Shown piece by piece: positions 31,306 through 40,473 of a stretch of 64,000 bases of DNA (the stretch's first letter is position 1; each line of letters begins with the position of its first letter). The notes beneath the pieces were generated by a model. It had not been told where the DNA came from. It made no database searches and saw nothing but the letters and a program-made list of their open reading frames with translations. The stretch is taken from contig NZ_CADIKH010000034.1 of the NCBI RefSeq assembly GCF_902859855.1, positions 1 to 64,000 on the forward strand, in the 5' to 3' direction. The translations under genes and the position numbers were made by a program. Source of the DNA: Paraburkholderia humisilvae. Its GTDB lineage: Bacteria > Pseudomonadota > Gammaproteobacteria > Burkholderiales > Burkholderiaceae.

Positions 31306-32411
31306 TTACGCGCCGAGCAGCGCGCGAATGGCGGGCAGCATCGCTTCAACGGCCGCACGCCCTTCGGCAATAGCCGGTTCCGCGCGATGAAAGTCGAAGA
31401 TGCCGAGACCCCCGAGGCGCGGCTGGATCAGCACGTCGGCCGGTTCGCCGGCGAGCCGGCTGCGCGTGATCCGCACCTGCATGATGTCGATGCTCTGCGC
31501 AATCGCGCTCAGCATCGACGGCACGCGCGCACTCGGCGCGGGCGGCGTGCGCACGTCGCCCGCGCGCAGGCCATCCTCGAAACCCGGTGCCGGCTGCAGC
31601 CAGCGCGGCCAGGGCTTGCCGTTCTTGCGCAGCGCGGGGAGCGCCGCGGGCGCAAGCTGATCGGCGAGCGCCATTTGGCTCGTGAGCAGGCTGGCCTGAG
31701 GGTCGAGCGGCTGCGCTTGCGGCTCGCGCCCATGCGCCGCGCCTGCTTCCTGCAAGTCGGGCCGCAGGCCGTCCACGCCCGGCACCTGCAGGACCGCGCC
31801 GCCGAAATCGCGGCCGTTCAGAATGTCGTTGTTCAGGTCGACCGCGATCACGCAATCCGCCCGCATCCCGCGCGCAACCGATACCGGCACCGGATTCGCG
31901 AGCCCGCCGTCGACCAGCCACACGCCCTCATGCCACACCGGCGTGAAAATACCTGGAATCGCAATCGACGCACGCACCGCGTCGACCACACTGCCTTCCT
32001 GCAAACACGTCTCGCGGCCCGTATCGAGTTCGGTCGCGACCGCCGCAAACGGTATCTTCAGCTCGCCAATCTTGCAGCCGTTGAAGCGCTCGGCAAACAC
32101 CTGGATCACTTTCTTGCCGCCGAACAGGCCGCCCGAGAAGCGCACGTCAAGCAGCCTGACGACCGACTGCCACGTCAGACGCGACGCCCACTCCTCGAGC
32201 CAGTCGAGGTCGCCGTTCGCGTAGACCGCGCCGACGTGCCGCAGACGACGTCGGGTTGGATGCCCGCGTCGTGCAGCGCGCGAATCGCGCCGATATGCGC
32301 CCATCCGCGTGCGGCGCCGCCGCCGAGCACGAGACCGATCCGCTTGTAATGACGCCGATGCCCCACCTGCAGCCCTCTTCTGTGTTCTGACTTGCGCGTA
32401 GCACTCACCAT
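31306..32411 (-). pseudogene. patatin-like phospholipase, frameshifted at the nucleophile elbow
   Basis: Two overlapping minus-strand frames together encode an RssA-like patatin protein of about 365 residues. The N-terminal part (32411 down to about 32240) has RIGLVLGGGAARGWAHIGAI and runs up to VVCGTS. The rest, in another frame from about 32240, begins VGAVYANGDLDWLEEW and contains the catalytic aspartate motif LVDGGLANPVP. Family members have GTSxGAxxGA at the join, so a deletion of about 16 bases (1+3n) has removed the glycine side of the GxSxG elbow and shifted the frame. Either the gene is dead or the assembly has an error. No alternative start rescues the serine. Confidence 0.85.
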
Positions 32412-32418
32412 CCGCTGT

Positions 32419-32976
32419 TCAATGGCCCCGCATCACATCCGAGCGCGACGTCGTGTAGACGACATGATTTGCGTCGAAGTGCACATTAAAGAACGCTTCC
32501 TCGGTGACGCCGCCTTCGCGCCATTTCCAGCTCCAGACCGTCTCAGGCTTGAGCGGATAGACGGCAATGTCGCCGGGCTTGCCGAGCAGCCGCCGCACTT
32601 CGTCCTCGGTCATGCCCGGGCGGATCTTCGCGAAGTTCGCCGCGGTGAGCACCTGCGTGAGCGCCTGCAAGCGGCCATCCGGACCGATGTCGACCATATA
32701 GGTGTTGAGCCCTTGCGGGCCGCGCGGATACTCGAGGCGCTTCGATCCGTCCGTGAAGTGACGTTCGGTTTCGGGCTTGCCCATCTGGTCGCGGATCTGG
32801 GCTTCAGTCGTCACGCCGGGCGTGAGCCCTTTGAGCAGCAGCACGTCGGGCTTGATCGCATTGAAGAATTCCTTCAGCTTCTGCACGGCATGCTCAGTCT
32901 GTTGGTCGTCGCAGCCGGCGAGCGCAATCGACGCGCCGAGCGTGGCCGCGATCAGCGATGAATAGCGAAAGGCCAT
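32419..32976 (-). CDS. outer-membrane lipoprotein with SmpA/BamE-like repeats
   Basis: 185 residues. A lipoprotein signal peptide ends in the lipobox IALAGC, with cysteine about residue 22. The mature protein has two copies of the SmpA/OmlA-like motif: TPGVTTEAQIRDQMGKPE and RPGMTEDEVRRLLGKPGD, each followed by a short beta stretch (W-containing in the second, VWSWKW). BamE proteins help assemble outer-membrane barrels, but proteins with two such modules are a separate, poorly described group. The gene ends just before the patatin pseudogene start, so they may once have been cotranscribed. Start ATG 32976; the ribosome site is weak. Confidence 0.85.
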   Translation of the reverse strand: MAFRYSSLIAATLGASIALAGCDDQQTEHAVQKLKEFFNAIKPDVLLLKGLTPGVTTEAQIRDQMGKPETERHFTDGSKRLEYPRGPQGLNTYMVDIGPDGRLQALTQVLTAANFAKIRPGMTEDEVRRLLGKPGDIAVYPLKPETVWSWKWREGGVTEEAFFNVHFDANHVVYTTSRSDVMRGH

Positions 32977-33180
32977 CGGATAAGGGTCGGTGACACGTTA
33001 CGAAGTCAACGACGTGACAGCATACCGCACGTGCGCGGTGCACCGCGTGTGACAGGTCAGTAAAAACAGAAACAGCAGGAAAGCGCGCAGTAAGACAGAG
33101 AAAGATCGCGATGTCTGACGATGGCGGCAGCGCAAGTCACGCGGCAACACAACAGCAACACTACGGCGACATTACGGCAG

Positions 33181-33217
33181 CACAACGGCCGTGAACGCTT
33201 CGTCCACGGCCGTTGTG
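33181..33217. other. perfect 13-bp inverted repeat (hairpin)
   Basis: cacaacggccgtg and cacggccgttgtg flank an 11-base loop. There is no T-run on either side, so it is not a standard intrinsic terminator. It could be the end structure of a small RNA or a protein-binding site. Confidence 0.6.
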
Positions 33218-33730
33218 TACCCACCGCTTTGATCGGCCGCGCGTGCGCGGCCGTTTTGGCCCCTCGACTATGCTAATTGCGAGATGTTGCCAATCTAACG
33301 TTGCGCAGACAAACGCGCGAGAGCGCGTTTACACCGAATTGGCTGACAAATTTCTGCGCTCGTTCCTGCCGTCAAGCAGCGCTCGCCTCGCTCGACGCAT
33401 CCGGCAAACATCCGACTGAGCCGGTCAGCCCGCTGCGTCCGGGGGTGCACTGCGTAGCCGACCTACGCGTGACGCGCCTGGGCCGACCGGCGTCGAAGTC
33501 CGTGGAAGGCCGCGGTCATGTTGACTGCGCCAGTGTCAGACTAATCCCGGCGCACGCGCATTTCTGTGCGAATTCACACGCTATCGCGCGCGGCGCATCC
33601 CCCATCCGCTGGCGGCATCGGCTTGCAACACCCTGCGGCGATTGTGGACTTGTGACAGCCGTCAGCGGAAATGAAGGCGCTTTGGCACAATCCGCTTTGG
33701 CCTGCGCATGCTGCCACGCGCGTCTCACCG

Positions 33731-33796
33731 TGCGATCGGGTTGCGATCGGGTTGCGATCGGGTTGCGATCGGATTGCGACTGGATTGCGCTGGGGT
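33731..33796. repeat. six 11-bp tandem units (tgcgatcgggt)
   Basis: Units start at 33731, 33742, 33753, 33764, 33775 and 33786. The first three are identical; the last three diverge stepwise (cggat, ctggat, ctggggt endings). The 11-bp period is about one turn of the helix, so any bound protein would sit on one face. The array ends 97 bases before the start of the luciferase-like gene. Confidence 0.9.
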
Positions 33797-33892
33797 CGGC
33801 GGTTTGCATCCCGATCCGCGCTTGCATGTGCTCACGTAGTTTCATTCCCGCATTTGTCGCGGCCGCTCGCCCGGCCGCCGCCCTCCACTGCC

Positions 33893-34891
33893 ATGATTCC
33901 GTTTTCCGTTCTCGATCTGTCTCCGGTCACTGCCGGCTCGACGGCCGCACAGGCGTTCCACAACACGCTTGATCTTGCGCAGCACGCGGAGCGCTGGGGC
34001 TATCAGCGCTATTGGCTGGCCGAACATCACAATATGACCGGCATCGCGAGCGCGGCGACCTCGGTCGTGATCGGCTATGTCGCAGGCGGCACGCAAACCA
34101 TCCGGGTCGGCTCCGGCGGCGTGATGCTGCCCAATCACGCACCGCTCGTGATCGCCGAACAGTTCGGCACGCTCGCCTCGCTATACCCGGGCCGCATCGA
34201 TCTGGGCCTGGGCCGCGCGCCGGGCACCGACCAGACCACCGCACGCGCGTTGCGCCGCGATCTGCAAGGCAGCGCGGACTCGTTTCCGGATGATGTCGTC
34301 GAATTGCAGCGCTATTTCGCGGAGCCGGTCGCCGGCCAGCGGGTTCGCGCCGTGCCCGGTGCGGGCCTGAACGTGCCGCTATGGCTGCTCGGTTCGAGCC
34401 TCTTCAGCGCGCAGCTGGCCGCGGCGCTCGGCCTGCCGTTCGCGTTCGCGTCGCACTTCGCGCCCGATCACATGATGACCGCGCTGCAGTTGTACCGCGC
34501 GCAGTTCCGACCGTCGGCGGCGCTCGGGCGGCCCTATGCGATGGTCGGCGTCAATCTGTTCGCCGCCGACACGAACGACGTCGCGCGGCGCCTCTTCACA
34601 TCGTTGCAGCAGCAGTTCATCAACCTGCGGCGCGGCACGCCCGGGCAGTTGCAGCCGCCGGTCGAGCGCGTCGAAGCATCGGAGTTCGAACTGGCGAGCG
34701 TCGCGCACTCGCTCGCGTATTCGGTCATCGGCGATCGCGACACGGTGCGCGAGAAGCTCGCGTCGATCATCGAGCAGACCGGCGCGGACGAGTTGATGCT
34801 GACCGCGCAGGTCTACGATCACGCGGCACGGCTGCGTTCGTTTGAAATTGCCGCGCAGGTGCGCGACGAGCTCGGCGCGGGCAAGCCGTGA
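33893..34891 (+). CDS. luciferase-like (LLM class) flavin-dependent oxidoreductase
   Basis: 332 residues, single TIM-barrel domain of the bacterial luciferase family that uses reduced flavin. Landmarks: PFSVLDLSPV start, YQRYWLAEHHNMTGIASAAT, VGSGGVMLPNHAPLVIAEQF and LGLGRAPGTDQTTARALRR. This matches the YhbW/MsnO8-like LLM subgroup; the substrate cannot be inferred. ATG 33893 is chosen because family members begin here; the frame is open to 33671 through the 11-bp repeat array, which translates to repetitive Arg/Gly sequence. No partner gene is adjacent, so it is probably monocistronic. Confidence 0.9.
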   Translation: MIPFSVLDLSPVTAGSTAAQAFHNTLDLAQHAERWGYQRYWLAEHHNMTGIASAATSVVIGYVAGGTQTIRVGSGGVMLPNHAPLVIAEQFGTLASLYPGRIDLGLGRAPGTDQTTARALRRDLQGSADSFPDDVVELQRYFAEPVAGQRVRAVPGAGLNVPLWLLGSSLFSAQLAAALGLPFAFASHFAPDHMMTALQLYRAQFRPSAALGRPYAMVGVNLFAADTNDVARRLFTSLQQQFINLRRGTPGQLQPPVERVEASEFELASVAHSLAYSVIGDRDTVREKLASIIEQTGADELMLTAQVYDHAARLRSFEIAAQVRDELGAGKP

Positions 34892-34910
34892 GCCGCTCTC
34901 GGGTGCCGCG

Positions 34911-36110
34911 CTACCGCGCGCCCGGGAGCGCGGCCATCCCGTCGAGCAGCGCCTTGTGAAACGCCTGCGGGTCCTGCAATTGCGGCGCGTGGCCGAGCGT
35001 CGGGAATTCGATGAGCGTCGCGTGCGGAATCGCGCGCGCCGCCGCCTTGCCCAGTTCCGGATAGTGGCCGAGCTTCGCGCGCACGTCAGGCGGCGCGGCA
35101 TCCTTGCCGATCGCGGTATTGTCCTTGTCGCCGATCATCAGCAGCGTCGGCACCTTCAATAGACTCAGTTCGTAATAGACCGGCTGCGTGTAAATCATGT
35201 CGTACAGCAGCGCGGAATTCCACGCAACCAACTGCTTGCCCGGCCCGCGATACATGCCCGCCAGCATCTGCACCCACGGCTCATAAGCGTCGTTCCATTG
35301 GCCCGCGTAATACGTGGCCTGCTCGTAGCGGCGGATGCTGTCGGCCGTGGTCTTCAGCTCGCGCGCATACCATTGGTCGACCGACAGCGACGGCACGCCC
35401 TTCGCCTTCCAGTCCTCGAGGCCGATCGGGTCGACCAGCACCAGCTGCTGCGTCGCGTCCGGGTACATCAGCGCATAGCGGATCGCGAGCATGCCGCCGG
35501 TCGAGTGGCCGATCAGCGTCGCACGCTCGACGCCGAGCGACTCGAGCAGCGCATGCGTGTTGCGCGCAAGCTGCTGGAACGTGAACTGGTAACGTTCCGG
35601 CTTGCTCGACTTGCAAAAACCGATCTGGTCGGGCGCGATCACGCGATAGCCGGCATCGCTGAGCCGATGAATCGTCTCGACCCATGTCGCGCCGCAAAAG
35701 TTCTTGCCATGCAGCAGCACCGCGGTGCGGCCATTCGGATGGGCGGGCGCGATGTCCATATACGCCATATGCAGAGGTTCGCCTTGCGACGTGAACATGA
35801 ACTGCCGCACCGGATACGGGTAATCGAAGCCTTCGAGTTCCGGTCCGTAAGCAGGACCCACGTTGCCCGCGGCAGCGCCGCTGTCGACCGCGCCGGCACC
35901 GGCTGTGGCGGTGGACGCGCTCCTCGACGACGCATCGGTGCCTTCGGCCGCACGGGCGGCGGGCGCGACTGCCACCGCCACCGCCAGCGCTGACGCGCCA
36001 GCCAGCAGCACAGACGCAACACGGGCAAACGAAAGCAAGGACCCAAACGAAGCGAAGGAGCGCGGATACATGGACTGGTTCTTGGTGAAGTGCACGGTCA
36101 TGCCGCGCAT
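34911..36110 (-). CDS. exported alpha/beta hydrolase
   Basis: About 399 residues with a Sec-type signal peptide (hydrophobic run ASVLLAGASALAVAVAVAP, cut near ARAAEG), then an Ala/Ser/Gly linker and an alpha/beta-hydrolase fold. The oxyanion strand is VLLHGKNFCGATW, the nucleophile elbow GHSTGG, the acid lies in LLMIGDKDNTAIG and the histidine in PTLGHAPQLQDP. The substrate is unknown; relatives include esterases and haloalkane-dehalogenase-like enzymes. Three in-frame ATGs (36110, 36101, 36071) precede the signal and none has a clear ribosome site; the longest is given. It is convergent with the luciferase-like gene, 19 bases apart. Confidence 0.86.
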   Translation of the reverse strand: MRGMTVHFTKNQSMYPRSFASFGSLLSFARVASVLLAGASALAVAVAVAPAARAAEGTDASSRSASTATAGAGAVDSGAAAGNVGPAYGPELEGFDYPYPVRQFMFTSQGEPLHMAYMDIAPAHPNGRTAVLLHGKNFCGATWVETIHRLSDAGYRVIAPDQIGFCKSSKPERYQFTFQQLARNTHALLESLGVERATLIGHSTGGMLAIRYALMYPDATQQLVLVDPIGLEDWKAKGVPSLSVDQWYARELKTTADSIRRYEQATYYAGQWNDAYEPWVQMLAGMYRGPGKQLVAWNSALLYDMIYTQPVYYELSLLKVPTLLMIGDKDNTAIGKDAAPPDVRAKLGHYPELGKAAARAIPHATLIEFPTLGHAPQLQDPQAFHKALLDGMAALPGAR

Positions 36111-36468
36111 CGCGATGTGCGGGGCAGCAATTACCCGGGCTTGAACGGACGTAAATCGGAGCGGATGATTCTAGCTGGCGCAGATGGAACGTGCTGGCGG
36201 GTACGCAACGTCGAATGACGCGGCACGCGCCTTGCGACGTCCAGCATGTGCCGTGCATTGCGCGCAACACCGGCCTGATCGGGACGCTGCGCCGCACACG
36301 ATAACAATAGACAAGAACAACACGATCCGCATCACGCTAGCTTGTCCATCCGGGGCCCACCAATCGCTGCATGGCTCCAGCCAGGCGCTAAAGCGCTAAC
36401 CTGGACCAATGCACCATGAGACCCGCGTCAGCGCCAAAGCGCCAACGCCAGTCGCAAAGGAGACGCAG
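36111..36468. other. divergent promoter region upstream of glgC
   Basis: About 360 bases. A short imperfect hairpin (36381-36404, ccagg and cctgg around gcgctaaagcgctaa) lies 65 bases before glgC. The open frame extending glgC upstream to 36409 crosses it but is not supported by a ribosome site. No other structure stands out. Confidence 0.45.
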
Positions 36469-37737
36469 ATGGATACGCCGGCAAGCCTGAACGATCTGCA
36501 ACACACCACGCTCGCCATCGTGCTCGCGGGCGGCCGCGGCACCCGGCTTGGGCCGCTCACCAACAAGCGCGTCAAACCGGCCGTCCACTTCGGCGGCAAG
36601 TACCGGATCATCGATTTCGCGCTGTCCAACTGCCTGAATTCAGGCATCCGCCGCATCGCCGTCGTCACGCAATACAAGGCGCATTCGCTGCTGCGCCACG
36701 TGCAGCGCGGCTGGGGATTCCTGCGCGGCGAGTTCAATGAATTCATCGACCTGTGGCCCGCGCAGCAGCGCGTCGAAGGCGCGCACTGGTATCGCGGCAC
36801 CGCCGACGCGGTGTTCCAGAACCTCGACATCATCCGCTCGATCGGTCCGAAGTACATCATCGTGCTGGCGGGCGACCATATCTACAAGATGGACTACACG
36901 CGGATGGTGATGGACCACGTGGAAAGCCGCGCCGACTGCACGGTCGGCTGCATCGAGGTGCCGCGCATGGAGGCGGTCGCATTCGGCGTCATGGCGGTCA
37001 ACGAAGACCGCCATGTGACGGGCTTCGTCGAAAAGCCGGCCGATCCACCGGCGATGCCCGGACGTCCCGACATCGCGCTCGCGAGCATGGGCATCTACGT
37101 GTTCAGCGCGGAATATCTGTACCAGTTGCTCGACGAAAACATTACGAGCGGCGCGACCGATCACGACTTCGGCAAGGACATCATTCCGCGCGTCGTGACC
37201 TCGGGCCATGCGGTCGCTCATCCGTTCAGCATGTCGTGCGTATCGTCGGACCCGAACGTCGAGCCGTACTGGCGCGACGTCGGCACGATCGACGCGTACT
37301 GGGCCGCGAATCTCGATCTCGCCTCGACGATCCCGACGCTCGATCTGTACGACCGCAACTGGCCGATCTGGACGCATCTCGAGCAGTTGCCGCCCGCCAA
37401 GTTCGTGCGCGATCTGAACGGCCTGCAAGGGTCGGCGACCAACCTGATCGTCTGCGCGGGCTGCGTGATCTCGGGCTCGCAGATCTCCCGATCGGTGCTA
37501 TCGACCAACGTCCTTGTGAACTCATTCTGTAACATCAATGAGGCAGTCTTATTGCCGCAGGTCACGATCGGCGCGAGCTGCCGGCTGCGCAAGGTGGTGA
37601 TCGACCGCGGCTGCCAGATACCGGACGGCACGGTGATCGGCGAAGACCCGGCGCGCGACGCCGAACGGTTCTATCGAACCGAAAGCGGCGTCGTGCTGGT
37701 GACGTCGGAGGCCTTGAAGCGCCAGACTTCGCGCTAG
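36469..37737 (+). CDS. glgC: glucose-1-phosphate adenylyltransferase
   Basis: Makes ADP-glucose from glucose 1-phosphate and ATP, the committed step in bacterial glycogen synthesis. 422 residues. The nucleotide-binding motif is VLAGGRGTRLGPLT; further landmarks are KPAVHFGGKYRIIDFALSN, YRGTADAVFQNLD and LAGDHIYKMDY. The C-terminal third is the left-handed beta-helix regulatory domain. Start ATG 36469 with AAAGGAGA at correct spacing. glgA follows 163 bases downstream on the same strand; glgB and glgP are not in the window. Confidence 0.96.
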   Translation: MDTPASLNDLQHTTLAIVLAGGRGTRLGPLTNKRVKPAVHFGGKYRIIDFALSNCLNSGIRRIAVVTQYKAHSLLRHVQRGWGFLRGEFNEFIDLWPAQQRVEGAHWYRGTADAVFQNLDIIRSIGPKYIIVLAGDHIYKMDYTRMVMDHVESRADCTVGCIEVPRMEAVAFGVMAVNEDRHVTGFVEKPADPPAMPGRPDIALASMGIYVFSAEYLYQLLDENITSGATDHDFGKDIIPRVVTSGHAVAHPFSMSCVSSDPNVEPYWRDVGTIDAYWAANLDLASTIPTLDLYDRNWPIWTHLEQLPPAKFVRDLNGLQGSATNLIVCAGCVISGSQISRSVLSTNVLVNSFCNINEAVLLPQVTIGASCRLRKVVIDRGCQIPDGTVIGEDPARDAERFYRTESGVVLVTSEALKRQTSR

Positions 37738-37900
37738 CTGCTACGCTGCGCGGGCGGCTGCGCGCAAGGCGGCCGCCGCCCGCCGCCACATTGCGGCGTC
37801 GCCTGCACGACCGCTTCACCCAAGCTTTTGCAGACGCTGGCTGACCGCGCGTCGCCTGTGAGCGACCGCTCATCGAACCCGGACCGCGAGGACCACGCCT

Positions 37901-39358
37901 ATGACGATTCGCGCGCTGCACGTTGCAAGCGAGCTGTACCCTCTTCTGAAGACAGGCGGCCTCGCTGACGTCACCGGTGCGCTGCCGCCGGCGCTGATCG
38001 AACTCGGCGCCGACGTGCGCGTGTTGCTGCCGGGCTTTCCGTCGGTGCTCGCCGGGCTCGCGGACCTGAAGTCCGTCGCGCCGCTCGCGCGCAGCTTCGG
38101 CGCGCGGCAAGCGGCGCTCGAACAGGGCACGCTCGCGAACGGTGTGGTCGTCTACGTGGTTCGCGCGGACGCGTTCTACGAACGCCCCGGTAACCCGTAT
38201 CTCGATGCACAGCACGTGCCGTATGGCGACAACGCACAGCGTTTCGCGCTGCTCGGCTGGAGCGCCGCGCAGCTCGCGCAGCACATCGACCCGGCGTGGG
38301 CGCCGCAGATCGTGCATGCGCACGACTGGCACGCGGGCCTCGCGCCCGCCTATCTGAAGGCGGCCGAACGCGACCAGCACCGACGGCTCGCGCGCAGTGT
38401 GTTCACCGTGCACAATCTCGCGTACCAGGGCATCTTTCCGGCGCAGCAGTTCGGCATGCTCGGCCTGCCGCCGGACTTTTACGGCATGCACGGCGTCGAG
38501 TTCTACGGGCAGATGTCGTTCCTGAAGGCTGGCCTCTACTTCGCGGACCGCCTGACCACCGTCAGCCCGACCTATGCGCGCGAAATCCAGACGCTTGCGC
38601 AAGGCGGCGGCCTGGACGGGCTGTTGCGGCAGCGCACGCACGACCTGTCAGGGATACTCAATGGTGTCGACTACGCGGTATGGAAGCCGTCGACCGACAC
38701 GCTGCTGCCCGCCCGCTATACCGACACGCGTCTGGCCGGCAAGCGGGTCTGCAAGACATCGCTGCAGGCGCGCTTCGGCTTGCCGCAGAAAAGCGACGTG
38801 CTGCTGTTCGGCGTCGTCAGCCGTTTGACCGAGCAGAAGGGCCTCGATCTGCTGCTGGCGACGCTGCCCGAGATCGTCCGGCACGGCGGCCAGCTGGTCG
38901 TGTTCGGCACCGGCGACCCGGCGCTCGAGACCGGCCTGCAGCGGGTCGCGCAGACGCATCCGGAATCGGTTGCGGTCGAGCTCGGTTTCGACGAAACGCT
39001 CGCGCACGCGATTATCGCCGGCAGCGACGTGGTCGCGGTGCCGTCGCGCTTCGAGCCGTGCGGGCTCACGCAGCTCTACGCGCTCGCGTATGGTTCGCTG
39101 CCGCTCGTGCATCGGGTCGGGGGGTTGGCGGACACGGTCGTCGACGCATCGCTCGAAAATCTCGCCGACGAAACCGCCACGGGCTTCGCGTTCGACCGTT
39201 TCGACCCGGAGTCGCTGGCCAGCGCCATTCGCCGCGCCTTCGCGCTGTACGCGCGGCGCAGCGAGTGGAAGGCTGCCCAGCAGCGCGCGATGCGCGAAGA
39301 TTTCGGCTGGGGCGCGTCGGCGGAGCGCTATCTCGCGTTGTATCGCGAACTGACCTGA
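37901..39358 (+). CDS. glgA: glycogen synthase (ADP-glucose dependent)
   Basis: GT5 glycosyltransferase, 485 residues, extending alpha-1,4-glucan from ADP-glucose. The ADP-glucose-binding motif KTGGLADVTGALPPAL is at residues 15-30 and the C-terminal GT-B half has SRLTEQKGLDLLLATLP and PSRFEPCGLTQLYALAYG. Start ATG 37901 with GAGGA about nine bases upstream. It follows glgC, forming a two-gene ADP-glucose pathway. A short GC stem lies about 50 bases after the stop but without a T-run. Confidence 0.96.
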   Translation: MTIRALHVASELYPLLKTGGLADVTGALPPALIELGADVRVLLPGFPSVLAGLADLKSVAPLARSFGARQAALEQGTLANGVVVYVVRADAFYERPGNPYLDAQHVPYGDNAQRFALLGWSAAQLAQHIDPAWAPQIVHAHDWHAGLAPAYLKAAERDQHRRLARSVFTVHNLAYQGIFPAQQFGMLGLPPDFYGMHGVEFYGQMSFLKAGLYFADRLTTVSPTYAREIQTLAQGGGLDGLLRQRTHDLSGILNGVDYAVWKPSTDTLLPARYTDTRLAGKRVCKTSLQARFGLPQKSDVLLFGVVSRLTEQKGLDLLLATLPEIVRHGGQLVVFGTGDPALETGLQRVAQTHPESVAVELGFDETLAHAIIAGSDVVAVPSRFEPCGLTQLYALAYGSLPLVHRVGGLADTVVDASLENLADETATGFAFDRFDPESLASAIRRAFALYARRSEWKAAQQRAMREDFGWGASAERYLALYRELT

Positions 39359-39602
39359 AGCGCACCGCCGTCTGCCGATCCGCAACCTGATGGTTCGGCG
39401 CAACAGCGCCCCCGCCCCAATGGGGGCCCGGATCGTTGCACGGCACAAAAACTCATGTATTGTTCGTTCAGATACATGGCGCACACGCGAGCCGCGTGCG
39501 GCAAGTCAATGTGCATAGGCATCGGGCGGCCGGCCCGATCGATTGAGGCAACCAGCGAGCCATTCGCGATAAAACAATGCGCAGGTCCCTGCGCCGTTCG
39601 TC

Positions 39603-40466
39603 ATGAAAAACGTTCTGAGCATCCAGTCGCACGTCGTCTTCGGGCACGCGGGCAATAGCGCCGCGGAGTTCCCGATGCGGCGCCTGGGCGTCAACGTCTG
39701 GCCGCTCAATACGGTGCAATTCTCGAATCACACCCAGTACGGTCATTGGGCCGGCAGCGCGATCGACGCGAAGCAGATGCAGGAACTCGTCGAAGGCATC
39801 GGCGCGATCGGCATGCTGCCGCGCTGCGACGCGGTGCTCTCAGGCTATCTCGGCACGCCCGAGCAGGCCCAGGCGGTGATCGAAATCGTCCGCGCGGTAA
39901 AGGCGGCGAACCCGCATGCGCGCTACTTCTGCGACCCGGTGATGGGCACCGCGACCGGCTGCCGCGTCGAACCCGGCATTCAGGAGTTTCTCGTCAAGTC
40001 GATGCCGGAAGTCAGCGATGCGATGATTCCCAATCACAGCGAACTGCAACGGCTCGTCGGGCGCATGATCGAGACCGTCGAGGAAGCAGTCGCCGCATGC
40101 CGCGAGCTGATACAGCGCGGACCCAGGCTGGTGCTCGTCAAGCATCTGCTCGATCGGAACAGCCCGGCGGACCGCTTCAATATGCTGGTCGTCACTGAGC
40201 GCGAAAGCTGGGTCGGGCAGCGTCCGCTGTATCCGTTCGCGCGCCAGCCGGTCGGTGTCGGCGACCTGACCAGCGCGGTGTTCGTCGCGCGCACGCTGCT
40301 TGGCGACCCGTTGCGCGTGGCATTCGAGCATACGCTCGCAGCGGTCAACGGCGTGATGCGCGCCACGTGGGATGCGGGCCGCTACGAGCTCGAACTGATC
40401 GCCGCGCAAAACGATATTGCGCACCCACGCGAGTGGTTCGACGCGTGGGTCGTCGAATCGGCCTGA
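39603..40466 (+). CDS. pdxY: pyridoxal kinase
   Basis: Phosphorylates pyridoxal in the vitamin B6 salvage pathway; ribokinase-fold PdxK/PdxY group. 287 residues. The start KNVLSIQSHVVFGHAGNSAA and the motif WPLNTVQFSNHTQYG are diagnostic for PdxY; CDPVMGTATGCRVEPG and GVGDLTSAVFVARTL (catalytic aspartate) lie further on. Start ATG 39603; the leader has no strong ribosome site. It is convergent with the alpha/beta hydrolase at 40474, 7 bases apart, and separate from glgA by 244 bases. Confidence 0.95.
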   Translation: MKNVLSIQSHVVFGHAGNSAAEFPMRRLGVNVWPLNTVQFSNHTQYGHWAGSAIDAKQMQELVEGIGAIGMLPRCDAVLSGYLGTPEQAQAVIEIVRAVKAANPHARYFCDPVMGTATGCRVEPGIQEFLVKSMPEVSDAMIPNHSELQRLVGRMIETVEEAVAACRELIQRGPRLVLVKHLLDRNSPADRFNMLVVTERESWVGQRPLYPFARQPVGVGDLTSAVFVARTLLGDPLRVAFEHTLAAVNGVMRATWDAGRYELELIAAQNDIAHPREWFDAWVVESA

Positions 40467-40473
40467 CCCTGCG

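Larger units (their letters stand above)
32977..33892. other. long intergenic region with hairpin and 11-bp repeats
   Basis: About 915 bases between the divergent lipoprotein and luciferase-like genes. It contains a perfect 13-bp stem with an 11-base loop (33181-33217) and six head-to-tail 11-bp units (33731-33796). No open frame has a ribosome site plus a recognisable product. The length is unusual for this genome segment and leaves room for a small RNA, but I cannot show one. Confidence 0.55.

Noticed and set aside
33277..33972. 231-codon frame crossing the 11-bp repeats into the luciferase-like gene
   Set aside because: It ends inside the true gene in another frame and translates the repeats to repetitive Arg/Ser sequence.
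39408..39427. Intrinsic terminator after glgA
   Set aside because: A six-base GC stem exists, but there is no T-run, so the call is not supported.
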